Source: Amycolatopsis sp. 2-15 (lineage in GTDB: Bacteria; Actinomycetota; Actinomycetes; Mycobacteriales; Pseudonocardiaceae). From it: 64,000 nucleotides of DNA. The first letter of the stretch is position 1, and every line of letters starts with the position of its first letter. Made by a program: the position numbers and the translations under genes. The notes under the pieces are model-generated. The model was not told the DNA's origin. It saw nothing but the letters and a program-made list of their open reading frames with translations, and made no database searches. Positions 46,664-54,650 of the stretch are shown here, piece by piece. The stretch lies in assembly GCF_030285625.1 (NCBI RefSeq), contig NZ_CP127294.1, positions 4,312,501 to 4,376,500 of the forward strand. The letters run 5' to 3'.

Positions 46664-46933
46664 ATGACCGACTCCGACGGCGACCCGACGGCGGAATTCC
46701 TCGCCGACGTGCGCGCCGAGCAGATCCCGTGGCGTACCGACCGCCCGGTGGACGCCGAGGAGCCCGAAGGCGTGGGGCAGCAGATCACGCGAGGGCGTTT
46801 TTCGAGGGTCGGCCGAGCCGTGGGTGAGGCCGCTCCATATGTGCAGGCCGCATTGTTCGCGGCGTGGATCGCCACGTCAGTGGCCGATTCCGGCAACGGT
46901 TCGGGTGGAATGAACGGAGGTCAGAGCGGTTAG
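46664..46933 (+). CDS. small hypothetical protein
   Basis: An 89-aa protein starting MTDSDGDPTAEFLADVRAEQ, with an acidic first half and a C-terminal hydrophobic segment (AAPYVQAALFAAWIATSVA) followed by a Gly-rich tail. This could be a single amphipathic or membrane-anchoring helix. A GAGGGTGG stretch precedes the ATG. No family is recognised. Confidence 0.65.
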   Translation: MTDSDGDPTAEFLADVRAEQIPWRTDRPVDAEEPEGVGQQITRGRFSRVGRAVGEAAPYVQAALFAAWIATSVADSGNGSGGMNGGQSG

Positions 46934-47108
46934 GTGGTCCCCGTGGACCGAAACTCCGGGTAGAGTCGGTGCCGGATCAGCCGCCGATGTCCGATTCGGC
47001 GCGACCTCGAACACCGCACCGCCGGTTGTCGTGACTTTTTGCGCGCACGCGGGCCGCAGGCCGTTTCCGCCCGCCAGAGCCGAATTGCCGACGGTGGAGG
47101 GGAGACCC

Positions 47109-47567
47109 ATGCTCCTGTCCGGTCCCGATCGTCTGACAACCGAAGCCGTACACGAAGACCCACTGGTGCTGAGACGCGCGCTGGTCGGTTACGTGCGCGC
47201 GGTGGCCGAAGCCGTGGACGTCTCCGTGGAGGGGACGTCGTGCGAGGTCGCCGACACGGTCACGGCCTACGTGGCACTGAGCCGCCGCTCGCCGCGCTAC
47301 CCCGGCCGTGACCTGATGTTGCTCTGGAACTCCCGGCAGGGCTGGACGCTTTCCGTGGAGACGCGGCCGGCCGAGCCGCCGCTCGTCGTCGCGCGTCTGG
47401 GTGGAGACGTCGTCCCGGAGCCCGCCCTCGTCGGCCGGTTCGTCGTCGAGGTCGTCTCGGCCCCCGACAACGGCGCGTGGACCACGCCGCCCAGCCGCGC
47501 CGCCGATCGGGGCGAGCTGGCGGCCCGGCTGGAACGACGTGTCCGCCCCGTCGTCAGGCGGTCTTGA
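47109..47567 (+). CDS. DUF6292-type protein
   Basis: A 152-aa protein typical of Pseudonocardiaceae. It opens MLLSGPDRLTTEAVHED and has the LRRALVGYVRAVAEAV and LLWNSRQGWTLSVETRPAEPP segments. The domain has no known function. The ATG at 47109 has GGAGGGG about 6 nt upstream. Its 3' end overlaps the convergent desaturase end by 14 nt. Confidence 0.78.
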   Translation: MLLSGPDRLTTEAVHEDPLVLRRALVGYVRAVAEAVDVSVEGTSCEVADTVTAYVALSRRSPRYPGRDLMLLWNSRQGWTLSVETRPAEPPLVVARLGGDVVPEPALVGRFVVEVVSAPDNGAWTTPPSRAADRGELAARLERRVRPVVRRS

Positions 47568-48639
47568 GCTTTCGCGCCAGCCGCTCCGGGCGGGGCCAGC
47601 GAACCTGAGACGCCCAGTTCAGCTTCTCGAACAGCCAGATGAGCCGAGCCGACGTGTCCAGCTGGCCCCGGCCCACGCCGTGGCGGGCGCCGGTCGGGTC
47701 GGCGTGGTGGGAGTTGTGCCACGACTCGCCGAACGACAGGATCGCCAGCGGCCAGAAGTTGGCCGAGCGGTCCCGCGCCTCGAAGGGGCGCTCACCGATC
47801 ATGTGGCACAACGAGTTCACCGACCACGTCACGTGGTGCAGCGCCGCCACGCGCACGAGCCCGGCCCAGAAGAACGCCGTGAGCGCGCCCCACCAGCTCA
47901 TCGTGGCGAGGCCGCCGATCAGCGCCGGCGCCAGCAGCGTCACGGCGGTCAGCACGGGGAAGAGGCCGTCGATGCGGCGGATGTCCGGATCGTCGAGCAG
48001 GTCCGGAGCGAAGCGGCGCGAGTTGGTCTTGTCGCGGTCGAACAGCCAGCCCATGTGCGCGTGCCAGAAACCCTTGGCCAGCGCGGCGGGCGTGGTGCCG
48101 AAGCGCCACGGGGAGTGCGGGTCGCCGTCGCGGTCGGAGTAGGCGTGGTGGCGGCGGTGGTCGGCGACCCACGCGATCACGGGGCCCTGCATCGCCATGC
48201 TGCCGGCCACGGCGAGCGCGATCCGCAGGCCGCGACGGGCGCGGAAGGCGCCGTGGGTGAAGTACCGGTGGAAACCGATCGTGATGCCGAGGCCGGTGAG
48301 GTAGTAGAAACCGACGGCGAGGCCGATGTCGAGCCAGCTGAGCCCCCAGCCCCAGGCCAGGGGCACCGCGGCGACGACCGCCAGCAGGGGGACCACGGCG
48401 AACAGCTTCACGAGAAAGGCTTCGGTGCCCGTCTTGCGGCCGGCGAGCATGGGCTCGGGCGCGGGCCGTTCACGGACGGCTGTCGCCGTGCTCGACGCGG
48501 TTGGGGCAGGGGAGGGAAGGGTGGCGCGAGGGGTGTCGATGCTGGAACGCTCCTGTCGAGCTGGTCCGGTCGCTGCACCCTGCAGGACCGAGGCCGGTTC
48601 GACGGTGTGCCCGGGCAGCGATGCCAGTCTGGGGTACAC
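47554..48639 (-). CDS. acyl-CoA (delta-9-type) fatty acid desaturase
   Basis: A membrane di-iron desaturase. The three His boxes are HRYFTH, HRRHH and HNSHH, the classic ligand set of acyl-CoA desaturases, spaced by hydrophobic helices. It inserts a cis double bond into fatty acyl chains, lowering membrane melting temperature. The start is uncertain. GTG 48639 is the longest; ATG 48450 leaves the catalytic core intact. The best ribosome site (AGGAG) precedes an ATC codon at 48540. A cold-shock gene follows on the same strand upstream side, a sensible functional neighbour. Confidence 0.9.
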   Translation of the reverse strand: MYPRLASLPGHTVEPASVLQGAATGPARQERSSIDTPRATLPSPAPTASSTATAVRERPAPEPMLAGRKTGTEAFLVKLFAVVPLLAVVAAVPLAWGWGLSWLDIGLAVGFYYLTGLGITIGFHRYFTHGAFRARRGLRIALAVAGSMAMQGPVIAWVADHRRHHAYSDRDGDPHSPWRFGTTPAALAKGFWHAHMGWLFDRDKTNSRRFAPDLLDDPDIRRIDGLFPVLTAVTLLAPALIGGLATMSWWGALTAFFWAGLVRVAALHHVTWSVNSLCHMIGERPFEARDRSANFWPLAILSFGESWHNSHHADPTGARHGVGRGQLDTSARLIWLFEKLNWASQVRWPRPERLARKLKTA

Positions 48640-48809
48640 ACCGTTCGTGCGGTCCGGCCTCGAGGGCCGGCCACGACCTTCTCGTTCAACGAACCGCTCG
48701 CCCGCGAGGTTCCCGGCGATGTTCCTCAGGAGGTTCCCCGGTACTTCCCCGAGAACGGCCGAGGGGCCGGTGCACGTGGCACCGACCCCTCGGAGAAACC
48801 GTTGTGACG

Positions 48810-49013
48810 TCAGAGAATCGTGACGGAAGTGGCCTGCGGCCCCTTCTGGCCCTGGCCGATCTCGAACTCCACGCGCGCGTTCTCCTCCAGGCTACGGAAA
48901 CCGTTGCCCTGGATTTCGGAGTAGTGCACGAACACGTCGCCACCGCCGTTGTCCGGCGTGATGAAGCCGAAGCCCTTTTCGGCGTTGAACCACTTCACGG
49001 TGCCTTGCGTCAT
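48810..49013 (-). CDS. cold-shock protein (CspA family)
   Basis: A 67-aa OB-fold protein with the RNA-binding motifs [15 protein letters not shown] (RNP1) and VFVHYSEI (RNP2). It binds single-stranded RNA and melts structure at low temperature. The ATG is preceded by GGTGGAG. Its transcript starts somewhere in the 459-bp gap to the next gene, allowing the long 5' leader often seen for csp genes. Confidence 0.96.
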   Translation of the reverse strand: MTQGTVKWFNAEKGFGFITPDNGGGDVFVHYSEIQGNGFRSLEENARVEFEIGQGQKGPQATSVTIL

Positions 49014-49472
49014 AAATGTCTCCACCACTGAAAACGATCGAGGTACCACTTCGGCACCCGGGTCGAAGACCGACGGTTTGATCTTCCGGTGACGGAGAAC
49101 CACTACGCCCGCGCATCTTGCGAGCGTGGCTGCGGGGAGTACCCACCGCACGAACACAAAATATGACCGCGGCCAGTTAACCATGTCGGACGCGGTCGCA
49201 CCAGCCCGCTGATCAGGTGGGCCACGGTGGCTGGAACCAGTCAACCCTGTCTGTCCCTTGTGGACAAAAGGTGGACCGGCGCTGGTGCTGACCAGTGCTT
49301 CATTGTGCTCGTGGGGGCACGTCGTGTAGCGTCGGTCACGTCGAGAGAGTTCTCCCGCGCGCCGGCAGCAGAGCCGGCGTCGTCTTCGGCCGACCGCGAG
49401 GCCCGAGCCGGCTGCTCGGTCCGGCCGTCGTCCCACCTGTCTCTCGACGACTGCATTTCACAGAGGAGCCTG
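49014..49472. other. divergent regulatory region of the cold-shock gene and a small ORF
   Basis: A 459-bp gap without a convincing gene; the frames crossing it run on from the flanking genes. It contains an exact DnaA-box match TGTGGACAA at 49259-49267 and probably the promoters of both neighbours, plus a long csp leader. Confidence 0.5.
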
Positions 49473-49661
49473 ATGCGCTCGGAACGTCGTCCGCTGTCCC
49501 CCGACACCAGTGAGTTCGCCCGAGCCCGCGTCTCCGCGGAGCTGGGGCTGCGCCACCAGCGCGACCAGGCCGCCCGGACCGTCGCCGGCCGTGCTCGCGA
49601 CGTGGACGACCTGCGTGGCCTGCTGGCCATGCTGGGACTCGAGGCCGGAGCCCGCGGCTAG
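49473..49661 (+). CDS. small hypothetical protein
   Basis: A 62-aa charged helical protein (MRSERRPLSPDTSEFARARV, ending LLAMLGLEAGARG). CAGAGGAGCCTG gives a good ribosome site before the ATG at 49473. It has no membrane segment or known domain. The ORF continues upstream only as non-coding-looking text. It lies between the divergent cold-shock gene and the convergent GH13 gene. Confidence 0.7.
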   Translation: MRSERRPLSPDTSEFARARVSAELGLRHQRDQAARTVAGRARDVDDLRGLLAMLGLEAGARG

Positions 49662-49697
49662 CTTTCCCGCTCCACTGACCTTCCCTCTCGACCAGGC

Positions 49698-51296
49698 TCA
49701 GACGAGCCACGCCGCCGAGTCCGGCGGCAGCCTGCCGTCCACGAGCGGGCTGCTGGACAACAGCAGCTCGCCGGGCGGCAGGGCGATCGAGCTCGCCGAC
49801 GTGTTCAGCGCGCAGATCAGCCCGCCCTTGCCGCCGCGGCGGAACGCGAAGCAGCCGGCGGGCGCGCCGTACCACTCCAGCTCGTCACCAACGCGGAAGG
49901 CCGCTTGCGTCTTGCGCAGCTCGACGGCCCGCCGGTACAGGGACAGCGTGGACGACGCGTCTTCCAGCTGGCGTTCCGCGGTGAGCCCGGCCCACTCGGG
50001 CGGCATCGGCAGCCACGTGCGCGGGTTGCGCGAGAAGCCGAACGGCGGCAGCGAACCCTCCCAGGGGATCGGCGCGCGCTCGGGATCCCGGCTGAACTGC
50101 GGGCCCTGGCTGCGCGCCCGCGGGTCGGCCATCGCCTCGGGCGGGGTCTCGACGTTCGGCAGGCCCAGTTCTTCGCCGTTGTACAGGTAGACCGCGCCCG
50201 GCAGCGCCAGCTCCACGAGCGCCATGGCCCGCGCGCGCCGCAGCCCGGCCGCGCCGCCGCCGTACCGGCTCACCGTGCGCCATACGTCGTGGTTGGACAG
50301 CGTCCACGTGGCGGGTGCGCCGGCCGCGCGCGGCACGGCCAGCGACCGCTCGATCGACGTGCGCATCGCGTCGGCGTCGAAGTGCGTGAGCACCAGGCGG
50401 AAGTTGAATGCCAGGTGCAGCTCGTCGGGCCGCAGGTAGCGCGCGAGGCGCTCGTCATCGTGCACCCAGATCTCGCCGACGGCCATCGTGTCCGGGTACT
50501 CGTCGAGCACCTTGCGGATCATCTGGTGGACCTCGTGCACCCCGTCGTCGTCGAAGCGCGGGTCGTAGTGCTCGCCGCCGCCGAACCCGGCCGCGCGCGG
50601 GTCCATGTCGGGCAGGCCGGGCGGCTTGGCCATGCCGTGGGCCACGTCGATGCGGAAGCCGTCGACGCCGCGGTCGAGCCAGAAGCGCAGCGTGCGCTCG
50701 AGGTCGTAGCGCACGTCGGCGTTGGCGTAGTTGAGATCCGGCTGCTGCGGCGCGAACAGGTGCAAGTACCACTGCCCGTCGGGCACGCGCGTCCACGCGG
50801 GCCCGCCGAACACGGAAACCCAGTTGTTGGGCGGTTCCGAGCCGTCGGGGCCGCGGCCGTCGCGGAAGACGTAGCGGTCGCGCTCGGGGCTGCCGGGCGC
50901 GGCGGCCATGGCGGACTTGAACCACGAGTGCCGGTTGCTGGTGTGGTTCGGGACGATGTCCACGGTCACCTTGATGCCGCGCTTGTGCGCCTCGGTGAGC
51001 AGCACGTCGAAGTCGCCGAGGGTGCCGAACATCGGGTCCACGTCACGCGGGTCGGACACGTCGTAGCCGTGGTCGGCCATGGGGGAGCGGTAGAACGGCG
51101 TGAGCCACAGCGCGTCGACACCGAGCAGCTCCAGGTACCCCAGCCGGCTGCGGATGCCTTCGAGGTCGCCGACCCCGTCGGCGTCGGAGTCGGCGAACGA
51201 GCGCACGTAGACCTCGTAGAAGACGGCGTCGGCCCACCACGCCGGGCGGGGCGGGTCCTCCGGCGGCCGGCGGTGGCCCGCCACCCCGCGTCTCAT
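49698..51296 (-). CDS. GH13 alpha-glucosidase / oligo-1,6-glucosidase-type hydrolase
   Basis: A 532-aa TIM-barrel glycosidase. The N-terminal YEVYVRSFADSDADGVGDL and LGVDALWLTPFYRSPMADHGYDV are family marks. The catalytic Asp is in GFRIDVAHG, the acid Glu in VGEIWV, and the third Asp in LSNHD. It hydrolyses or transfers alpha-glucosyl units of short maltodextrins or related sugars. Its ATG overlaps the stop of the globin gene (TGATG), so the two are translated together, an unusual pairing that may be conserved in actinobacteria. Confidence 0.93.
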   Translation of the reverse strand: MRRGVAGHRRPPEDPPRPAWWADAVFYEVYVRSFADSDADGVGDLEGIRSRLGYLELLGVDALWLTPFYRSPMADHGYDVSDPRDVDPMFGTLGDFDVLLTEAHKRGIKVTVDIVPNHTSNRHSWFKSAMAAAPGSPERDRYVFRDGRGPDGSEPPNNWVSVFGGPAWTRVPDGQWYLHLFAPQQPDLNYANADVRYDLERTLRFWLDRGVDGFRIDVAHGMAKPPGLPDMDPRAAGFGGGEHYDPRFDDDGVHEVHQMIRKVLDEYPDTMAVGEIWVHDDERLARYLRPDELHLAFNFRLVLTHFDADAMRTSIERSLAVPRAAGAPATWTLSNHDVWRTVSRYGGGAAGLRRARAMALVELALPGAVYLYNGEELGLPNVETPPEAMADPRARSQGPQFSRDPERAPIPWEGSLPPFGFSRNPRTWLPMPPEWAGLTAERQLEDASSTLSLYRRAVELRKTQAAFRVGDELEWYGAPAGCFAFRRGGKGGLICALNTSASSIALPPGELLLSSSPLVDGRLPPDSAAWLV

Positions 51297-51694
51297 CAGA
51301 CGAAGCTGTTCATCATGCTGTTGGCCGCCATCTCGAGGTAGGCCCACAGCTGCTCGCGGTACGGCTCGGGCAGGTTCTCCTCGTCGACCGCCACGCGGAT
51401 CGCGCGCAGCCAGGCGTCGCGCTCGATCGGGCCGATCTTGAACGGCGCGTGGCGCATCCGCAGCCGCGGGTGGCCCCGGCGGTCGGAGTAGGTGTGCGGG
51501 CCGCCCCAGTACTGGATGAGGAACAGCCGGAAGCGCTCCTCGGCCGGGCCGAGGTCCTCCTCCGGGTACAGCGGGCGCAGGATCTCGTCGGTCGCCACTT
51601 CTTGGTAGAAGCGCGCGACGATCCGCCGGAACGTCGGTTCACCGCCCACGGCCTCGTACAGGTTCGCGGGTTCGGAGCCACTCACAGTCGACAC
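51296..51694 (-). CDS. glbO: group II truncated haemoglobin (GlbO-like)
   Basis: A 132-aa truncated globin. It has the group II hallmarks: [25 protein letters not shown], Tyr in LYPEED, the proximal His in MRHAPFKIG, and a Trp in RDAWLRA. These proteins bind O2 and may handle NO or peroxide at the membrane. The start is a GTG (51694, GGAGGG nearby) or the GTG three codons later. It is the first gene of a coupled pair with the GH13 glucosidase. Confidence 0.95.
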   Translation of the reverse strand: MSTVSGSEPANLYEAVGGEPTFRRIVARFYQEVATDEILRPLYPEEDLGPAEERFRLFLIQYWGGPHTYSDRRGHPRLRMRHAPFKIGPIERDAWLRAIRVAVDEENLPEPYREQLWAYLEMAANSMMNSFV

Positions 51695-51718
51695 CCCTCC
51701 ATCTTGCCCTTACCGCGG

Positions 51719-52699
51719 CTACTTGTCGGCGCCCGGTGCGGACAAGTACCGGCCGAGCGGCGGCTCGAAGCCCGCCTCCTCCAGCGCGGCGAGCAGGTGC
51801 GCGCGCAGCGCCCGCTGCACGGCCCACTGCTTGCCGGGCCGCACCTTCACCGTCAGCCGCAGCTGGATGCCCTCCGGGGTGACCTTCTCCACGCCCAGCA
51901 TCTCCGGCGGCTCCATCACGTTGACGGAGAGCGCGTCGCTCTCGGCCGCCTTCGTGGCCGCGTTGGTGAGCACGGTCGTGGCGAGGTCGACGTCGGCGGA
52001 GTAGCCCAGCGGCACGTCGACCACGGCCACGGCGAAGCCCTGGCTGGAGTTGCCGACGCGCAGCACCTCGCCGTTGCGCACGTACCAGACGGTGCCCTGC
52101 AGGTCGCGCAGCGTGGTGATGCGCAGGCCCACGGCCTCGACCGTGCCGGTCGCCGCGCCGATGTCGATCACGTCGCCGACGCCGTACTGGTCCTCGATCA
52201 TCATGAAGATGCCCGACAGGAAGTCGCGCACGAGGTTCTGCGCGCCGAACCCGAGGGCGACCCCGACGATGCCCGCCGACGCGATGATCGGCGCCAGATC
52301 GATGCCCAGCTCACCCAGCACGAGGATGAACGCCAGGCCGTAGGTGAAGAACGTGGCCATCGACTTCAGCACCGAGCCGATGGTCGTGGCCCGCTGCCGG
52401 CGCCGCTCCACCACGGCCGGGCCGAGCACGTCGGGGGCGCGTTCGCGCAGCGGTCTCAACAGGGCCGGCAGCTTGCCGTTGCCGCCGCGCGGCAGCGTGG
52501 TCACGCGGTCGATGACCCGGCGTGTGAGATACCGCACCACGAACGCGAGGACCAGGATCAGGATGATCCGCAGCGGCTTGGTCACGAGCCAGCCCGCCGA
52601 ACCGGCGAGCCACTCGTTGTGCGTGATCGAAAAGACCTGCGAGCACCACGTGCTGGGGTCGGAGATGCACGCTGGCGGGGCGCTGAGCACGGCGTTCAC
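51719..52699 (-). CDS. MscS-type mechanosensitive channel
   Basis: A 326-aa membrane protein with three predicted transmembrane helices. The pore-lining TM3 region contains ASAGIVGVALGFGAQNLVRDF, the Gly/Ala pattern of MscS, followed by the beta domain (GVGDVIDIGAATGTVEAVGLR) and a C-terminal alpha-beta domain. It releases solutes under hypo-osmotic shock. The start is a GTG at 52699. It lies 25 nt upstream of the globin gene on the same strand and may lead that transcript. Confidence 0.93.
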   Translation of the reverse strand: MNAVLSAPPACISDPSTWCSQVFSITHNEWLAGSAGWLVTKPLRIILILVLAFVVRYLTRRVIDRVTTLPRGGNGKLPALLRPLRERAPDVLGPAVVERRRQRATTIGSVLKSMATFFTYGLAFILVLGELGIDLAPIIASAGIVGVALGFGAQNLVRDFLSGIFMMIEDQYGVGDVIDIGAATGTVEAVGLRITTLRDLQGTVWYVRNGEVLRVGNSSQGFAVAVVDVPLGYSADVDLATTVLTNAATKAAESDALSVNVMEPPEMLGVEKVTPEGIQLRLTVKVRPGKQWAVQRALRAHLLAALEEAGFEPPLGRYLSAPGADK

Positions 52700-52887
52700 G
52701 GGGTGGAACAGTCCTTCCGTCGCTTCGGTTCACCCAACGGCAAGTGGATGTTGGGTCGCGGGCACGTGACACGTCACGTAACACACGTGCACTTTGGGGC
52801 TGATGTGTGGTCGACTATGCCTGCACCGGTGGAGGTGGTCGAGTGCCAGACCGACAACCCGTCCCCCTCGGCGGCGCCGGCCAAGCC

Positions 52888-53550
52888 ATGGCCGAGCAGT
52901 CGCCGGAGACGGTCCTGCGCGCCTGCCCGGGAGGTTCCGCACCCGGCGGAACGAACCCGGCCGGGCCGGGGACCCGACCAGGGGGAGTTTCCCGTCCGCC
53001 CGGACAGCGTAGAGGCCGGGACCCGGCGACCCCGCCCTGGGGCCGTCGTCGCGTATTGCTGCTGAACGCCACCTTCGAGCCCCTCACCGCGTTGCCCATG
53101 CGGCGCGCGGTGGTGCTCGTGATGTGCGGCAAGGCGGAAGTCGTCCACGGTGACCCGGGTGGCGTGGAGCTGCACGCCGCGACGGTGTCGCTGCCCGTCC
53201 CGTCCGTGATCCGGCTCAGCACGTATGTGCGCGTGCCGTACCGCGCGAAGGTGCCGCTGACCCGGGCCGGGCTCATGCACCGCGACCGGTACCGCTGCGC
53301 CTACTGCGGCGGCCGGGCCGAGACGATCGACCACGTCCTGCCGCGCAGCCGCGGCGGACCGCACAGCTGGACCAACTGCGTGGCCTGCTGCGCCAAGTGC
53401 AACCACCGCAAGGCCGACAAGCTCCTCTCGGAGCTGGGCTGGCGCCTGCGCGTGGTGCCGAGGGCGCCCCACGGCCCGCACTGGCGCCTGCTGGCGCACT
53501 CCAAGGAGGCCGACCCGCTGTGGCGGCCGTACTTGGGTTCCGCGGCCTGA
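52888..53550 (+). CDS. HNH endonuclease
   Basis: A protein of about 220 aa whose conserved part starts RRVLLLNATFEPLTALPMRRAVVLV. The HNH site is CAYCGGRAETIDHVLPRSRGG followed by NCVACCAKCNH, i.e. a zinc-stabilised beta-beta-alpha-metal fold with four Cys. Stand-alone proteins of this type are widespread in actinobacteria and their physiological role is not known. The start is uncertain: ATG 52888 is chosen, while GTG 52807 and later codons are possible because the first ~70 residues are Pro/Gly-rich and unconserved-looking. Confidence 0.85.
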   Translation: MAEQSPETVLRACPGGSAPGGTNPAGPGTRPGGVSRPPGQRRGRDPATPPWGRRRVLLLNATFEPLTALPMRRAVVLVMCGKAEVVHGDPGGVELHAATVSLPVPSVIRLSTYVRVPYRAKVPLTRAGLMHRDRYRCAYCGGRAETIDHVLPRSRGGPHSWTNCVACCAKCNHRKADKLLSELGWRLRVVPRAPHGPHWRLLAHSKEADPLWRPYLGSAA

Positions 53551-53720
53551 CGGACTGTCTGACGGGCTCGTCGGAAGGCTCTGACACGTCGGCGCCCCGG
53601 CTGCCTGTGCGGCGGCCGGGGCGAGCCGATGAGTCGCTGAACCCTGCCCGCGCGTGGTCCGCGCGGCGGCTTCAGCTTCACGCGCGCGCCCTTCTCATGG
53701 GTGCGCGCGTTCTGCTTTTC

Positions 53721-54110
53721 TCAGGCGGCCAGCGCGAAGTCGGCCTGCGAGGTCACGCGGGTGCCGCGGGTGACACGCGTACCCCGGGTGACCCGGGTGC
53801 CGCAGGTGACGCGCGTGCCGTTGGTGACTCGGGTGCCACGGGTCACGCGGGTGCCCCTCGTGACGCGGGTGCCCCTCGTGACGCGGGTGCCGGCCGTCAC
53901 GCGGGTGCCGTTGGTGACGCGCGTGCCGCGGGTGACCCGGGTGCCGCGCGTGACTCGCGTGCCGCCGGTGACGCGGGTACCGCGAGTGACCCGAGTACCG
54001 CGGGTAACCCTTGTGCCGGACGTCACACGCGTTCCGGTCAGGAATTCGGTCTCGCTGGGTGACGAAATGGGCTCGATGATCGCCTGGGCGGGGGGCTGGA
54101 CGCTCTGCAT
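53721..54110 (-). CDS. hexapeptide-repeat protein: 16 x GTRVTx with ssrA-like C-terminus
   Basis: A 129-aa protein with three parts. Residues 1-25 are a leader (MQSVQPPAQAIIEPISSPSE then TEFLT). Residues 26-121 are 16 uninterrupted hexads GTRVTx, where x is mostly Arg, otherwise Asn, Ser, Gly, Ala or Cys. The tail is QADFALAA. A perfect AGGAGG lies 7 nt before the ATG at 54110. One unit uses AGG for Arg instead of CGN, which preserves the hexad on this strand but would break it on the other, so this strand is the selected one. The Val/Thr spacing fits a left-handed beta-helix, and the protein is strongly basic. The tail resembles the actinobacterial tmRNA tag ending. No family is recognised and function is unknown. 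Confidence 0.8.
   Translation of the reverse strand: MQSVQPPAQAIIEPISSPSETEFLTGTRVTSGTRVTRGTRVTRGTRVTGGTRVTRGTRVTRGTRVTNGTRVTAGTRVTRGTRVTRGTRVTRGTRVTNGTRVTCGTRVTRGTRVTRGTRVTSQADFALAA
53748..54035 (-). repeat. sixteen 18-nt in-frame tandem repeats
   Basis: 288 nt encode the 16 hexads without a single length change. Differences between units are almost all at third codon positions, so the array is old enough to have drifted but is held at protein level. The opposite strand also reads open, as (VTRVPx)n. Confidence 0.9.
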
Positions 54111-54395
54111 GAGGTGGCCTCCTGGGACCGGTGCGTGACCTGCTGGGGCTGAGGAGCGGACCGCAAGGCCCGTACAGGTGAAAAAGCTACGAGCATTTCA
54201 GTGCGCCGACAAGACAAGGGCGACTGGTACGGCCGCCTGTACGTTGAGTTGCAACCTTTCGGCCCGCCCGGCTTCGCCCCAACGTTCCAGCGCGCGCGAG
54301 CCAAGCGGCGGACGGGCGCTCCCGCACGACGAGCGGTCGCCTCCCGGCGCGGCGCCGCGCGGTGGCCACCAGGGCCATCCGATACGCTCACCGGC

Positions 54396-54650
54396 GTGAA
54401 CGTTGTCGAGACGATCCTGGTCTACGCGGTCATCCCCCTGGCCATCTACTTGGTGGTCGGTGCGGCCACCCTGCGGAAGAAGTTCTCGGGGACGCCGCGG
54501 TACCGGCCGGGACAGCCGTGGGAGTACCCCGCGATGTGGTGGACCGCCAACCCGGAGGGTGTCGGTGCGGGCCACCACGCCGTCGATCCGGGCTCTGTGG
54601 TGCCCTCGGGCGCCTTGACTGCTGCCGGAGGCGCACGTGGCAAGTGGTGA
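54396..54650 (+). CDS. small single-helix membrane protein, possibly aa3 oxidase subunit CtaJ-like
   Basis: An 84-aa protein with an N-terminal transmembrane helix (NVVETILVYAVIPLAIYLVV) followed by KKFSGTPRYRPGQPWEYPAMWW and a flexible tail. Actinobacterial proteins of this shape have been named CtaJ, a small subunit of the aa3-type cytochrome oxidase; the match is from memory. The start is a GTG at 54396. The next gene begins 14 nt before its stop. Confidence 0.78.
   Translation: MNVVETILVYAVIPLAIYLVVGAATLRKKFSGTPRYRPGQPWEYPAMWWTANPEGVGAGHHAVDPGSVVPSGALTAAGGARGKW

Noticed and set aside
53701..54138. Plus-strand (VTRVPx)n protein as the real gene
   Set aside because: Weak start without a ribosome site; the AGG-coded unit breaks this pattern but keeps the minus-strand one; the minus strand has a perfect AGGAGG-ATG.
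54178..54399. Small ORF between the hexapeptide gene and the CtaJ-like gene
   Set aside because: No ribosome site, atypical composition and overlap with the promoter region of the next gene.
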